The notes beneath the pieces were generated by a model that did no database searches, was not told the origin of the DNA, and was given only the letters and a program-made list of their open reading frames with translations. A DNA stretch of 64,000 nucleotides from Rhizobium bangladeshense (GTDB lineage: Bacteria > Pseudomonadota > Alphaproteobacteria > Rhizobiales > Rhizobiaceae), in assembly GCF_001662075.1 (NCBI RefSeq), contig NZ_LYPL01000015.1:62001-126000 (forward strand), read 5' to 3'. Below are positions 8,071-15,869 of the stretch, in pieces (within the stretch, counting starts at the first letter, position 1; the number at the start of each line of letters is the position of its first letter). The position numbers and the translations under genes were made by a program.

Positions 8071-9978
8071 ATGAGGCCCGCGGAGATCGAAAGGCTCGCC
8101 CGTCGGCACGGCATCAGCCCGACAAGGCCCAGTCCCGACAATCGGGAAGTGGCGATCTCCAGCGAGACCAAGCGCAAGCTGCTTTCGGCACTGAAGGTCG
8201 ACCTCTCGGGAGCGGCTGATCGCGAGACGGCCGGGACGCGGCAGGAGCCGAAGCCGACGCGCAAGGAGATCCCAAAGTCATACCTCCCGGATTTTCTTTC
8301 CGGCACGCGCGTCTGGGGCATCAGCCTGCAGCTTTACGAGCTTCGCTCGGCGCGCAACTGGGGCATCGGGGACTTCGAGGATCTGTCCACTATGACAGAT
8401 CTGGCGGGATCGCTTGGCGCCGATTTCATCGGTCTCAATCCGCTTCACGCGCCCTTTCTCGCCGATCCCGAGCGCTGCAGCCCCTATGAACCCTCGAGCC
8501 GCCAGCATCTCAACCCGCTCCAGATCGCCGTCGACCGCGTGCCGGGCTTTGCCGGCAGTGCCGACCTCGAGCGGCAACTGCAACGCCTTCGGCGAACCGA
8601 GCTCGTGGATTACGCCGGCGTCGCACGAACCAAGCTTCAAGCGCTGCGGGATCTCTGGCCGGAGTGGCGGGCGCGAGCCGCGACCGACAAGGCCTTTGAT
8701 CCCCGGGATTTCGACGCCTTCGTCGAGCAAGGCGGCGACAGCCTGCGGCGGCACGCTCTTTTCGAATGCCTGTCGCTTTCCATGGCGACTCGTGGCGCAG
8801 GCGCCGGCTGGCACAAATGGCCGCCCGATTTCCAGCGCCGCGACAGCGCTGCCGTCGCCGAGTTCGAACATGAACATGAAGACGATGTGTGCTTCCATAT
8901 GTGGCTGCAATGGCTCGCCCACCGGCAGCTGATGCAGGCGGCCGAGCGGGCGCGGAAGGCCGGCATGCGGATCGGGCTCTATCTCGATCTTGCCGTCGGC
9001 GAAGCAGTTGACGGCTCAGCGACATGGAGCGAGCCGGATGTCTATATTTCTGAGGCCACCGTCGGCAGTCCTCCCGATCCCTTCGCCGTCGACGGGCAGG
9101 ACTGGCATCTTGCCGGCTATCTGCCTTCCATGATCGCATCGGGGAAGACGTCTCCCTTCCGTCGTATGGTGAGCGCTGCCATGCGCTATGCGGGTGCGAT
9201 CCGCATCGACCATGTCCCGGCGCTTCGCCGCCTCTTTCTGGTGCCGCTCGGCGCCAGCCCGGAGGGCGGCGGCTATGTCGGCTATCCCCAGGATCGGCTC
9301 CTGCAGATCCTTGCCGAGACGTCCGCCGAGCATCGATGCCTCGTCATCGGCGAAGCCTTGGGGATGATCCCTGAAGACCTGCCCGATGATTTGGCGGCGG
9401 CCCGAATTCTCTCTTATCGGATCCTTTCCTATGAACAGGACGACGACGGCTTCAAGCCGGCGGCTGCCTATCCCGTTCTTGCCTTGGCGTGCATTTCGAC
9501 GCACGATCATCAGACCCTGGCCGGCTGGTGGCGCGGCGCCGACATTCAGGACCGGCGCGAGCACGGCATCGTGCCGCCGGATCTCACTGAAAAGCATCTC
9601 GAACACCGCAGGCGCGAGCGGCGACGCCTGAAGGCGGCGCTCGGGGCCGCCGGTTTCGGCCTGCCGCAGCGTCTTGACGCAAGGGCAAGTCTGGAGGCGC
9701 TGAGGCAACTGACTGTCAGCGCCTATCGCTTCATCGCCAGAACCCCATCCCTTCTCGTCGCGGTTCGCCTTGCCGATCTCACAGATGAGAAAAACCCGAC
9801 CAATATTCCCGGCACCAGCGACTGCTATCCGAATTGGAAGCCGAAGCTATCGGTTTCGCTCGAGGACATGATGTCGAGCCCACTCGTCCAGCGCGTAACG
9901 GAGGCGATGCGCAAGGAAAGGCCGCAAAATCGAATGGCAAGGGAACGAATAGGAAGCCGGCGGATTCTGAATAGATAG
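8071..9978 (+). CDS. malQ: 4-alpha-glucanotransferase (amylomaltase)
   Basis: 635 residues, ATG 8071. It transfers 1,4-alpha-glucan segments between maltodextrins (GH77), in the cytosol. Family landmarks in order: RNWGIGDFEDL, the nucleophile region AIRIDHVPALRRL, the acid/base region VIGEALGMIP, and the transition-state Asp in STHDHQTLAGWW. The first 70 residues are the variable N-terminal part often seen in proteobacterial MalQ. It is probably translated from the treZ transcript and would supply or recycle maltodextrins for the TreY/TreZ route. A short gene (9994) follows after 15 bases. Confidence 0.93.
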   Translation: MRPAEIERLARRHGISPTRPSPDNREVAISSETKRKLLSALKVDLSGAADRETAGTRQEPKPTRKEIPKSYLPDFLSGTRVWGISLQLYELRSARNWGIGDFEDLSTMTDLAGSLGADFIGLNPLHAPFLADPERCSPYEPSSRQHLNPLQIAVDRVPGFAGSADLERQLQRLRRTELVDYAGVARTKLQALRDLWPEWRARAATDKAFDPRDFDAFVEQGGDSLRRHALFECLSLSMATRGAGAGWHKWPPDFQRRDSAAVAEFEHEHEDDVCFHMWLQWLAHRQLMQAAERARKAGMRIGLYLDLAVGEAVDGSATWSEPDVYISEATVGSPPDPFAVDGQDWHLAGYLPSMIASGKTSPFRRMVSAAMRYAGAIRIDHVPALRRLFLVPLGASPEGGGYVGYPQDRLLQILAETSAEHRCLVIGEALGMIPEDLPDDLAAARILSYRILSYEQDDDGFKPAAAYPVLALACISTHDHQTLAGWWRGADIQDRREHGIVPPDLTEKHLEHRRRERRRLKAALGAAGFGLPQRLDARASLEALRQLTVSAYRFIARTPSLLVAVRLADLTDEKNPTNIPGTSDCYPNWKPKLSVSLEDMMSSPLVQRVTEAMRKERPQNRMARERIGSRRILNR

Positions 9979-9993
9979 GAAAGGATCGCCGAG

Positions 9994-10194
9994 ATGATTT
10001 CCAAGAAACAGTTGGTCGAAGTCGCGGTGGATACCGAAGAAGGGCGTGTCCCTCTCGGCATCATGAACGCCAGGCAGGCGCTCGCGCTTCCCGATGATCT
10101 CGATGTCGAAATATCGCATCCCGATCACGAGCCGGGCAACACCGACCGCTTCATCCAGAAGGACGAGTTGCGACGGCATCTCGACGAGCGGTAG
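9994..10194 (+). CDS. Small hypothetical protein
   Basis: 66 residues, ATG 9994, an acidic hydrophilic protein with no membrane segment and no signal peptide. It lies 15 bases after malQ and could be the last gene of that operon. I do not recognise a family. It is the first of a run of very small genes reaching to 13.75 kb, and its codon use is ordinary for the region. Confidence 0.55.
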   Translation: MISKKQLVEVAVDTEEGRVPLGIMNARQALALPDDLDVEISHPDHEPGNTDRFIQKDELRRHLDER

Positions 10195-10236
10195 GGCCAT
10201 CCTGGCGGTCCCTCCGGCTGACCTGCCTTCGATCCC

Positions 10237-10261
10237 GGAACCTCGGTGGATCTGGATTGTT
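10237..10261 (+). promoter_or_regulatory. Candidate EcfG-type (general stress response) promoter
   Basis: GGAAC at 10237-10241 is followed, after exactly 16 bases, by TGTT at 10258-10261. The alphaproteobacterial EcfG consensus is GGAAC-N16/17-CGTT, so one base of the -10 element differs. It lies just before the small gene at 10282, leaving a short leader with an AAGGAG ribosome site. Other small genes in the cluster show no equally good match. Confidence 0.35.
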
Positions 10262-10281
10262 TGATAACCAAGGAGAAAACC

Positions 10282-10497
10282 ATGGCACATGCCGACCGGA
10301 AACATATCGGCGCTGGCGCGAAGGGAAAAGGCGATGGCAGCGGCGCCATGACCGATCTCAAAGAACAGCAGCTTCCCGGAAATATGGTCCTGTCGAACCG
10401 CGACAAGACACAACATTCCAAAGAGCGCGGCCTGGACGGCAAGACGGTTCAGACCGAGCAGTATTCTGATCACAGCTCCAATCGAGACCCCGACTGA
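10282..10497 (+). CDS. Small hydrophilic hypothetical protein
   Basis: 71 residues from ATG 10282, chosen over an upstream in-frame start at 10246 because AAGGAG stands 6 bases before it. The product is rich in Lys, Gly, Asp and Gln with no hydrophobic core, as in intrinsically disordered or hydrophilin-like proteins. An EcfG-like promoter candidate lies directly upstream. The function is unknown. Confidence 0.5.
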   Translation: MAHADRKHIGAGAKGKGDGSGAMTDLKEQQLPGNMVLSNRDKTQHSKERGLDGKTVQTEQYSDHSSNRDPD

Positions 10498-10508
10498 GGA
10501 GAGGCGTG

Positions 10509-10691
10509 ATGAGCAGCAGGCTACCTCCGATTCCAGCCGGCAACGTCAGCAGCAAGGGCGCAGGCAAGCCGACGAAGACCAAAGCAGAAGACGCCGCAAT
10601 GGCAAGCGGCGGCGAAGACCCGGATAAGAAGGGTCAGCAAGGCAACAGTAAGATCAATACCAGCCATCAGGGCTATCAGCAGGACCGCTAG
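10509..10691 (+). CDS. Small disordered hypothetical protein
   Basis: 60 residues from ATG 10509 (GTG 10506 is an alternative); GAGGAG at about 10497-10502 serves as the ribosome site. Composition is low-complexity and polar (Gly, Lys, Ser, Gln), so it is probably unstructured. It begins 11 bases after the previous small gene, suggesting one transcript. No family recognised. Confidence 0.45.
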   Translation: MSSRLPPIPAGNVSSKGAGKPTKTKAEDAAMASGGEDPDKKGQQGNSKINTSHQGYQQDR

Positions 10692-10700
10692 GAGGCATCG

Positions 10701-10889
10701 ATGTCCACGTCCAAGAAGAGCGCCGCGACCATCCGCCAGGGCGGTCCGGGCGCTTCGCATGAAAATGCCAAGGCGCCGCTCGACATTAAGAAGCCGGCAG
10801 CAGAGCCGGACAAACGCACGCGAAGCAAGGTCTCCGGCGGTGGCGGCGAGCATGATCGCCACCACGGCCATGACCCGCGGCGGAAGTGA
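10701..10889 (+). CDS. Small basic hypothetical protein with His-rich C-terminus
   Basis: 62 residues, ATG 10701 with GGAGG just upstream. It is basic and polar throughout and ends with a glycine stretch followed by HDRHHGHDPRRK, which could bind metal, although that is only an inference from composition. It follows the preceding small gene by 9 bases, and the three genes at 10282, 10509 and 10701 look like one operon of disordered proteins. Confidence 0.45.
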   Translation: MSTSKKSAATIRQGGPGASHENAKAPLDIKKPAAEPDKRTRSKVSGGGGEHDRHHGHDPRRK

Positions 10890-10969
10890 GGGGCAGACTG
10901 GCGGCGGACTAACCAGCCGAAGGGATGAGGTCCGTCGCTTCATAGGATCAACATGATGGAAGACAGACC

Positions 10970-11131
10970 ATGACGACCGCATTCATCCTTGTTGCATTGG
11001 CTCTCATCGTCATCTACGCCGGCCCGACACTGCTGTTTATCTGCGTCGGTTATGCCGACTACATGCTGGAGCGGCGCAGACACTTGTTGGCTTTGAAACA
11101 CGCAGTAAGACGTCGCAGCGACGAGCTTTAG
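10970..11131 (+). CDS. Small single-pass membrane protein
   Basis: 53 residues, ATG 10970 to TAG 11129-11131. Residues 4-26 are strongly hydrophobic (AFILVALALIVIYAGPTLLF), then come a cytosol-like basic stretch with ERRR and RRR. The design is a single transmembrane anchor with a positively charged C-terminal tail. GGAAGA lies about 10 bases upstream. Short membrane proteins like this are easily missed by gene callers. The function is unknown. Confidence 0.45.
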   Translation: MTTAFILVALALIVIYAGPTLLFICVGYADYMLERRRHLLALKHAVRRRSDEL

Positions 11132-11265
11132 GCGTCCGACAATATCATTGAGGCGCGAGCGCGAGGCAGGTTGCGCGTTGTCGCGACATGCGCTGTCAAT
11201 TGATTATCAAAACAGTTCCATGGAGGGACCGCGAGGCCGGAACGCTGATTTTGGGAGATGTGAAA

Positions 11266-11667
11266 ATGCCGCGGCGCAAGAACAGTGAGACGACCCTCGA
11301 CACCAGGCGAGCCAAGCTGGGCGAACCAGTGCCGAAAGCCATTATCGATACCAACACCGCATCCGTCGGCGTCCCCCGGCAGCCCGAAGAGGACCTGCGT
11401 GTAGAATTGAGCACATTGCGCAAACAGATCGACATGCTCCAGCAACAGGTGCTGGAGGCCGGGCGATCCGCGAAGGACAGTGCTGGAAAAGCGATCCATC
11501 AGACCGAGGCCGTGGTCAAACATTACCCGCTTGCAATGGTTATGCTCGTGGCCGCTGTCGCGGGTGTGTTCGCCTTTGCTTCACATCACGTTGCCTCGCC
11601 GCGTCGCGAGCCATCCGCTTTGCGAGACGTCAGGGACTTCTACGACAGGATGCGCCAGCGGATCTGA
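11266..11667 (+). CDS. DUF883/ElaB-like membrane-anchored protein
   Basis: 133 residues from ATG 11266, chosen because GGGAG precedes it; an upstream in-frame ATG at 11188 lacks a site. Residues 45-85 form a coiled coil (LRVELSTLRKQIDMLQQQV), followed by one hydrophobic segment (YPLAMVMLVAAVAGVFAFA) and a short charged tail. This is the layout of ElaB/YqjD (DUF883) proteins, stationary-phase inner-membrane proteins in enterobacteria that can tether ribosomes. The family assignment rests on architecture, not on a diagnostic motif. Confidence 0.55.
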   Translation: MPRRKNSETTLDTRRAKLGEPVPKAIIDTNTASVGVPRQPEEDLRVELSTLRKQIDMLQQQVLEAGRSAKDSAGKAIHQTEAVVKHYPLAMVMLVAAVAGVFAFASHHVASPRREPSALRDVRDFYDRMRQRI

Positions 11668-11734
11668 CAAGATTTCAGGATTGTCAGCACACCGATTTTG
11701 CCCGAGGCTCTGTGGCGCAATAAGGGAAAACCGG

Positions 11735-11983
11735 ATGCTCGACATTATTATACGCAGCGCTCTTGCTATCGTCGCGCGGACGGAACGCTTGATCGAAACT
11801 GCGAGGCGGCTGCTTGACAGAGATGGCCTCGACTTGGCGGAGGGGTATGAACTCGATCGTGAGATCGAACGGTTGAGGGACGTGGTTTTTGAGGCGGACG
11901 AGGCAGTCCGGTCGCTCGCACTCACCGTCGAATGCTGGCCGCAGGCCGCCCACGCCCACTCGTTAGAGAAAACGTTGCACTGA
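11735..11983 (+). CDS. Small helical hypothetical protein
   Basis: 82 residues from ATG 11735. It is predicted almost entirely helical, with a hydrophobic N-terminus (LDIIIRSALAIVA) and an amphipathic, charge-rich middle (ELDREIERLRDVVFEADEAV). It follows the DUF883-like gene by 67 bases in the same direction. I do not recognise a family. Confidence 0.45.
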   Translation: MLDIIIRSALAIVARTERLIETARRLLDRDGLDLAEGYELDREIERLRDVVFEADEAVRSLALTVECWPQAAHAHSLEKTLH

Positions 11984-12020
11984 CTGCGTGACTTTAACAG
12001 TGCCGCGATTTCCTAAGTTG

Positions 12021-12040
12021 CTGTTATAAAACAGGTTTTT
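12021..12040 (+). terminator. Weak Rho-independent terminator candidate
   Basis: CTGTT-ATAA-AACAG forms a 5-bp stem with a 4-base loop and is followed by GTTTTT. It lies 38 bases after the stop of the gene at 11735. The stem is AT-rich and short, so termination would be partial at best. Confidence 0.3.
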
Positions 12041-12191
12041 CAACACGGATCGGCATGTCACGCCGATGTCACGCGACCGTGGAGGCAATATGTGCTTGAT
12101 TGGGACGTTCGGCGCTTCCGATTTCCTAGCCGGCTGCGCCTGAAACACGGAAAATGAGGGCAGGGGCGCTATTATCGTTGGGGCATGGGCG

Positions 12192-12422
12192 ATGACTTTG
12201 GAGACCTCCGGGCAGATATCCGAGCCCGACGAATTTGTTTTTCCGGTTCACACCCGGACGATCGCACAGATACGCTATGATATTCGTGGCCAGGTGATGA
12301 CGGTCGTCTATCATGATGGCCGCTCGCGCACCACGACCGGCATACAGGGTTCGGCGATGCTGAGAATCCTCGCCCAGCGTCCGCTGGAGCGTTCCCCGTT
12401 TCTGTTGCGAACGGTCATCTGA
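12192..12422 (+). CDS. Small hypothetical protein (KTSC-like?)
   Basis: 76 residues, ATG 12192, with a G-rich stretch upstream instead of a clear ribosome site. The middle (IRYDIRGQVMTVVYHDGRSR) reads as two beta strands around a turn, loosely like the KTSC domain of small single-stranded nucleic-acid binding proteins, but the KTSC signature itself is absent. The family is therefore uncertain. Confidence 0.4.
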   Translation: MTLETSGQISEPDEFVFPVHTRTIAQIRYDIRGQVMTVVYHDGRSRTTTGIQGSAMLRILAQRPLERSPFLLRTVI

Positions 12423-12522
12423 TAGAGGAAATCGGCGCATCCGCAGCTAAATCGTCTTCATGGTGCATCCATTTCCCGGGAACTGCGTTCATCCTCGATA
12501 GCCAGTCTATGGAGGGAAGACG

Positions 12523-12786
12523 ATGACCTTTCCACGGCCGAAAACCGAAGCTCCCGCTCAGCGCTTCCAAGAAGCGAGCGCTGCTGCACGCGACGCTTTG
12601 GAAAAGCTGATTGCTGCCGCCAATGAAGCCGGATGGGGGACCGAGGAAATATCGGTCGCATTCCTCGAGGCCGCGCGGTTTTTGAACGAGGCCAACAAAA
12701 AAGATCCCGATCCTGCCGACGATCCGATCATCAGCGAGGTGCCAGGCAAGCGAGAGCAGATTGGACACGGCGAGCTTTTTGATTGA
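12523..12786 (+). CDS. Small hypothetical protein
   Basis: 87 residues, ATG 12523 with GGAGGGA 8 bases upstream. The first two thirds are helical and Ala/Glu-rich; the tail carries KKDPDPADDP and ends IGHGELFD. It is soluble, with no signal. Proteins of this kind are common in rhizobial genomes, but I cannot name a function. A Rhizobium-type intergenic hairpin follows the stop directly. Confidence 0.5.
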   Translation: MTFPRPKTEAPAQRFQEASAAARDALEKLIAAANEAGWGTEEISVAFLEAARFLNEANKKDPDPADDPIISEVPGKREQIGHGELFD

Positions 12787-12787
12787 A

Positions 12788-12831
12788 GCATGTCGCGCAA
12801 AAGTGTGCAGCGGTATGCGGCAGCGACATGC
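12788..12831. repeat. Rhizobium-type intergenic hairpin repeat (RIME-like)
   Basis: GCATGTCGC (12788-12796) and GCGACATGC (12823-12831) form a perfect 9-bp inverted repeat around AAAAGTGTGCAGCGG. That inner string and the arms match, from memory, a short mosaic repeat scattered between genes in Rhizobium genomes. It sits between two small genes and can fold in RNA. Confidence 0.5.
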
Positions 12832-12915
12832 GTGGGCCCGCAGGCGCCAAGTCGGCGAGTGGGATCAATTTGAGCCATCGGGCGTTCTGCGGTGAGGAAA
12901 CACGGGAGACGCATC

Positions 12916-13419
12916 ATGTTCAAGAACGAATCCGGCACTGGCGCCGCCAACAGGCTCGACGACGCAGGCATCCCGCTCGCAAATAAAGAGGAGGCGGAAA
13001 TCAATCCTGACCTCGTCAGGCGCGAGGGTTTCGCGAGCGAGGCCGAATACCGCGCCTATCTCGCCACGCTTGGGGGGGAGATTCCGTTCGATGCCTATGT
13101 GGCGGGAACTGTCGAGACCTGCGAAGAACATGCTCTGGAAGGCCATCTGCGGGAGTTGCGGGAGGAGCTCGAAAACCTCCAGGCCCGTCTGCAGGTGATC
13201 CGGCGGCAGGCCGCGACCGTCTTGACCGAAAATGCCCGCTGGGCCGATGCCAGCGCCCATGCCCAACTCGGTGACCGGCCATGGCTCAAGCTGGCGGGTG
13301 CGACGGCGGCAGCCTTCGTCGTCACCAGGGGGCTCCGGCGTTTGCCTCTCGGGACTGTGGCGACCGCGGCGCTGCCCCTGGCCGCCGCCGCGATCAACCG
13401 GAAGTTTGCCAGAGGTTGA
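12916..13419 (+). CDS. Hypothetical protein with central coiled coil and hydrophobic C-terminus
   Basis: 167 residues from ATG 12916, preceded by GGGAG; an upstream ATG-like start at 12892 has no site. The region around residues 75-100 (LRELREELENLQARLQVI) is a short coiled coil. The C-terminal 60 residues contain two hydrophobic stretches (WLKLAGATAAAFVVT and LGTVATAALPLAAAA) that could insert into or lie on the membrane. No family recognised. It closes the group of small genes together with the gene at 13500. Confidence 0.5.
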   Translation: MFKNESGTGAANRLDDAGIPLANKEEAEINPDLVRREGFASEAEYRAYLATLGGEIPFDAYVAGTVETCEEHALEGHLRELREELENLQARLQVIRRQAATVLTENARWADASAHAQLGDRPWLKLAGATAAAFVVTRGLRRLPLGTVATAALPLAAAAINRKFARG

Positions 13420-13499
13420 TGTCCGACGGATGGCTGAAAGGAGCGCCATCTTCTCGCCGAAGTGTTCGCGCCATCTTACGGTCTGGAAGGGAGATGAAT

Positions 13500-13751
13500 A
13501 TGGCTGGACATGACGACCGCTATATCGAGATCACGACGCGTCTTCGCTCGATGCGGTCTTTCTGCGACTTCCTCTCGCAGGGCGGTACCGTCCGCGTCGC
13601 CTTGTCGGACGGCGAGCCCTTTGAGGACGTCACCGCCGTTCTGCTGGAACGGAATCGCCGGGAGGCGGAAGCTCTCGCCCGCACCCGCAGGCAGCTTTAT
13701 CCCGACCTCGCAGACGAGGATGTGACGCCGCCGCTCTACAGCCGTCATTGA
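13500..13751 (+). CDS. Small hypothetical protein
   Basis: 83 residues from ATG 13500 (ATG 13494 is in frame two codons earlier), with AAGGGAG upstream. It is soluble and mixed alpha/beta, with DGEPFEDVTAVLLERNRREA as the most characteristic stretch. It may be co-transcribed with the gene ending at 13419. The function is unknown. Confidence 0.45.
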   Translation: MAGHDDRYIEITTRLRSMRSFCDFLSQGGTVRVALSDGEPFEDVTAVLLERNRREAEALARTRRQLYPDLADEDVTPPLYSRH

Positions 13752-13794
13752 GACTCCCCCTCAGGCAGCGGCCGCGCCACGCCTGTCCGTTCCT

Positions 13795-13848
13795 GAGCAG
13801 GTTCGTTTGAAAGGCGATGTCGTCGATGAGGCCGATGATTTGCACGAT
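13795..13848 (-). pseudogene. Scar of a methyl-accepting chemotaxis protein signalling domain
   Basis: The 303 bases from 13752 to 14054 hold no intact gene. On the minus strand, 13848 down to 13795 reads IVQIIGLIDDIAFQTNLL, which is the hairpin-tip signature of chemoreceptors (usual form IIGVIDEIAFQTNLLALNA). Immediately afterwards the frame loses similarity (RNGQAWRG), where intact receptors continue ALNAGVEAARAGE, so the frame is broken or recombined at that point. Flanking sequence has no recognisable receptor parts, so most of the gene has been deleted. Confidence 0.6.
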
Positions 13849-14054
13849 CTTGATCGGCAAGCCTGGCCGTGACGGCGTCGCGGTTTTGCTGCGTTGCATT
13901 GGCAAGGAACTGGCCATTGCCGCCGACAGATTGCGAAAGCCGCTTAAGGGTTGCGGGACGGAGTTTTGGAATATCCATCCGCCCCTGAAGCAGGCTCGAT
14001 GCATAAAAGCCCACGGCGCCCACGGCATGATGTCCGGATGGGCTACGCCGACGA

Positions 14055-14783
14055 TTAGGCGAAACCGATTTCCGCAAACAGAGGCAGATGGTCCGAGGCG
14101 ATCCGCGTCAGCCGATTTTGCAGGACAGTGGCCTTTTTGACGACGAGATCCTCGGTGACGAAGATATGGTCGAGACGCATCAGCGGGTAGCGGGAGGGAA
14201 AGGTCGCTTTGGCGGGGGCCTTGCCCGCGAGCAGGGCGTCCTTCAACGACCGCGCGGCAAGTCGGTACGTCGCCGATGATGGAATGGCATTGAAATCGCC
14301 GCAGAGAATGCAGGGAAGAGGTTCGTTCGCCGTGCCGCGCAGCCAGCCCGCGTTGAGCAGCGTCGTCATTTGCCGGATGCGCTCGCGCCCGCGAAGGCCG
14401 AGATGGGTGTTGATCACCAGGAGCTTCCTGTCGCCGACCAGTATTTCGACGGAAAGCGCGCCGCGCTGTTCGCCGATGGAGGGCAGAGGGCCGGCCTTGA
14501 CCGCGCTTGTCGGCAGCGCGGTGATGATCGCATCGCCATACTGCTCCTCGGCAACCGACAGCGCCGGATGGAAATGCGCCTGCATCTTCAGCAGCGAGGC
14601 GATCGCATGGGCCTGATCGACGCCGCCGGTCCGATGTCTCAGGACATCGACTTCCTGCAGGGCGACGATATCGGCTCCAGCCTCGGCAATGACCGACGCG
14701 ATGCGGCCGGGGTCGAGCTTCCGGTCGTTGCCGATGCAGCTGTGCACGTTATAGGTCAGGAGTTTGATCGATCTATCCGGCAT
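14055..14783 (-). CDS. Endonuclease/exonuclease/phosphatase family protein (YbhP-like)
   Basis: 242 residues from ATG 14783. Motifs of the metal-dependent EEP fold are in order: LLTYNVHSCIG, DIVALQEVD (Glu ligand), VINTHLGLRG, CILCGDFNAIPSS (Asp/Asn) and the C-terminal RIASDHLPLFAEI (Asp-His). No signal peptide is seen, so it is probably cytosolic. The gene is divergent from the LPG-synthase-like gene at 14907 and close to a phospholipase D gene at 15816-17318. The three match the E. coli ybhP, ybhN and ybhO (clsB) set, which suggests a phospholipid-related role, though the substrate is not known. Confidence 0.85.
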   Translation of the reverse strand: MPDRSIKLLTYNVHSCIGNDRKLDPGRIASVIAEAGADIVALQEVDVLRHRTGGVDQAHAIASLLKMQAHFHPALSVAEEQYGDAIITALPTSAVKAGPLPSIGEQRGALSVEILVGDRKLLVINTHLGLRGRERIRQMTTLLNAGWLRGTANEPLPCILCGDFNAIPSSATYRLAARSLKDALLAGKAPAKATFPSRYPLMRLDHIFVTEDLVVKKATVLQNRLTRIASDHLPLFAEIGFA

Positions 14784-14906
14784 CGGCCCGCTAAAGCTGG
14801 TCTCCCCTCGAGAGACAGGGTTCGTTCTCCCCGAGGGGAACACAAAACTCTTTTGATCGTTCCAGATGATCGAGCCGTGGCGCTCGCACCTCGAAACGGA
14901 CAATCG

Positions 14907-15869
14907 ATGAGCCTGAAAACCGCAATCTGGAATGGACTGCTCGTTGCCGCCCTTTGTATCGCGGGCTTTCTTCTCTATCGGATCTTCCGCCAGTACAGCC
15001 TGGAGCAGATCGTTCAATCGGTCCGCAGCATACCTTTTCCTAGCTTCGGCACAGCACTCCTGTTTGCGGCGGCATCCTATCTGTGCCTGAGCTGTTTCGA
15101 CTTGCTGGCGATCCGCTCGCTCGGCAAATCCCTGCCCTACCGGAAGATCGTGCTCGCCTCCTTCATCAGCCTTTCGCTCGGCCACAATATCGGATTTGCG
15201 GGTCTGAGCAGCGGCGCCTTCCGCTATCGCTACTATTCCCGTTGGGGCCTGACGGCCGTGGACGTGGCGAAGATCATCCTGTTCTGCGGCGTCACCGTCG
15301 GCCTCGGCTTGATCACGCTCGGCGGCCTTGCCCTGATCGTCAATCCCGGCGATGCCGGGGGTCTGCTGCGCATCGACCCGGCGAGCACCCGCCTTTTCGG
15401 CCTCTTGGCGCTCGTCGTGCCGGTCGTCTATGCGGGGCTGGCGTTTTTCATCCGCGGCAGGCTGCGGCTCTGGCACTGGTCGTTTCAGCTGCCGCGAATT
15501 TCGATCGCGCTCGCCCAGATCGGGGTCGGGACGATCAATTTCATGATGGTGTCCGCCTGCCTGCACCAGATGCTATCGGTCTTCGGCGACGTTGCCTTCT
15601 TCAAATCGGTGACGGCTTACGTGCTCGCCAATTCCGCGATCCTCGCGACGCATGTCCCCGGCGGTCTCGGCGTACTCGAGGCGACGGTCTCCTATGCCGT
15701 GCCGCAGGAGGCCTCGATCGGCGCGCTGATTGCATTCCGCTGCGCCTATTTCTTTATTCCGCTGGCGCTTGGCACCACGCTTCTTGTCGTCAGCGAACTG
15801 ATCTTCCGGCGCCGGTCACGCGGGGCGGACGAAGAGACGGAAGAGCGCGCCGAGGCCCAGTCGGTCTAG
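14907..15869 (+). CDS. Lysylphosphatidylglycerol synthase TM-domain / UPF0104 family membrane protein (YbhN-like)
   Basis: 320 residues from ATG 14907. About eight hydrophobic segments are visible, starting with GLLVAALCIAGFLLYRI. Family landmarks include SLSLGHNIGFAGLSSGAFRYRYY and the loop THVPGGLGVLEATV near the C-terminus. It lacks the soluble aminoacyl-transferase domain of true MprF, so it is more likely a lipid flippase-like protein than a synthase. Its 3' end overlaps the convergent phospholipase D gene by 54 bases. Divergent start with the gene at 14783; the 123-base gap contains a 7-bp inverted repeat CCCCTCG/CGAGGGG (14804-14838). Confidence 0.85.
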   Translation: MSLKTAIWNGLLVAALCIAGFLLYRIFRQYSLEQIVQSVRSIPFPSFGTALLFAAASYLCLSCFDLLAIRSLGKSLPYRKIVLASFISLSLGHNIGFAGLSSGAFRYRYYSRWGLTAVDVAKIILFCGVTVGLGLITLGGLALIVNPGDAGGLLRIDPASTRLFGLLALVVPVVYAGLAFFIRGRLRLWHWSFQLPRISIALAQIGVGTINFMMVSACLHQMLSVFGDVAFFKSVTAYVLANSAILATHVPGGLGVLEATVSYAVPQEASIGALIAFRCAYFFIPLALGTTLLVVSELIFRRRSRGADEETEERAEAQSV

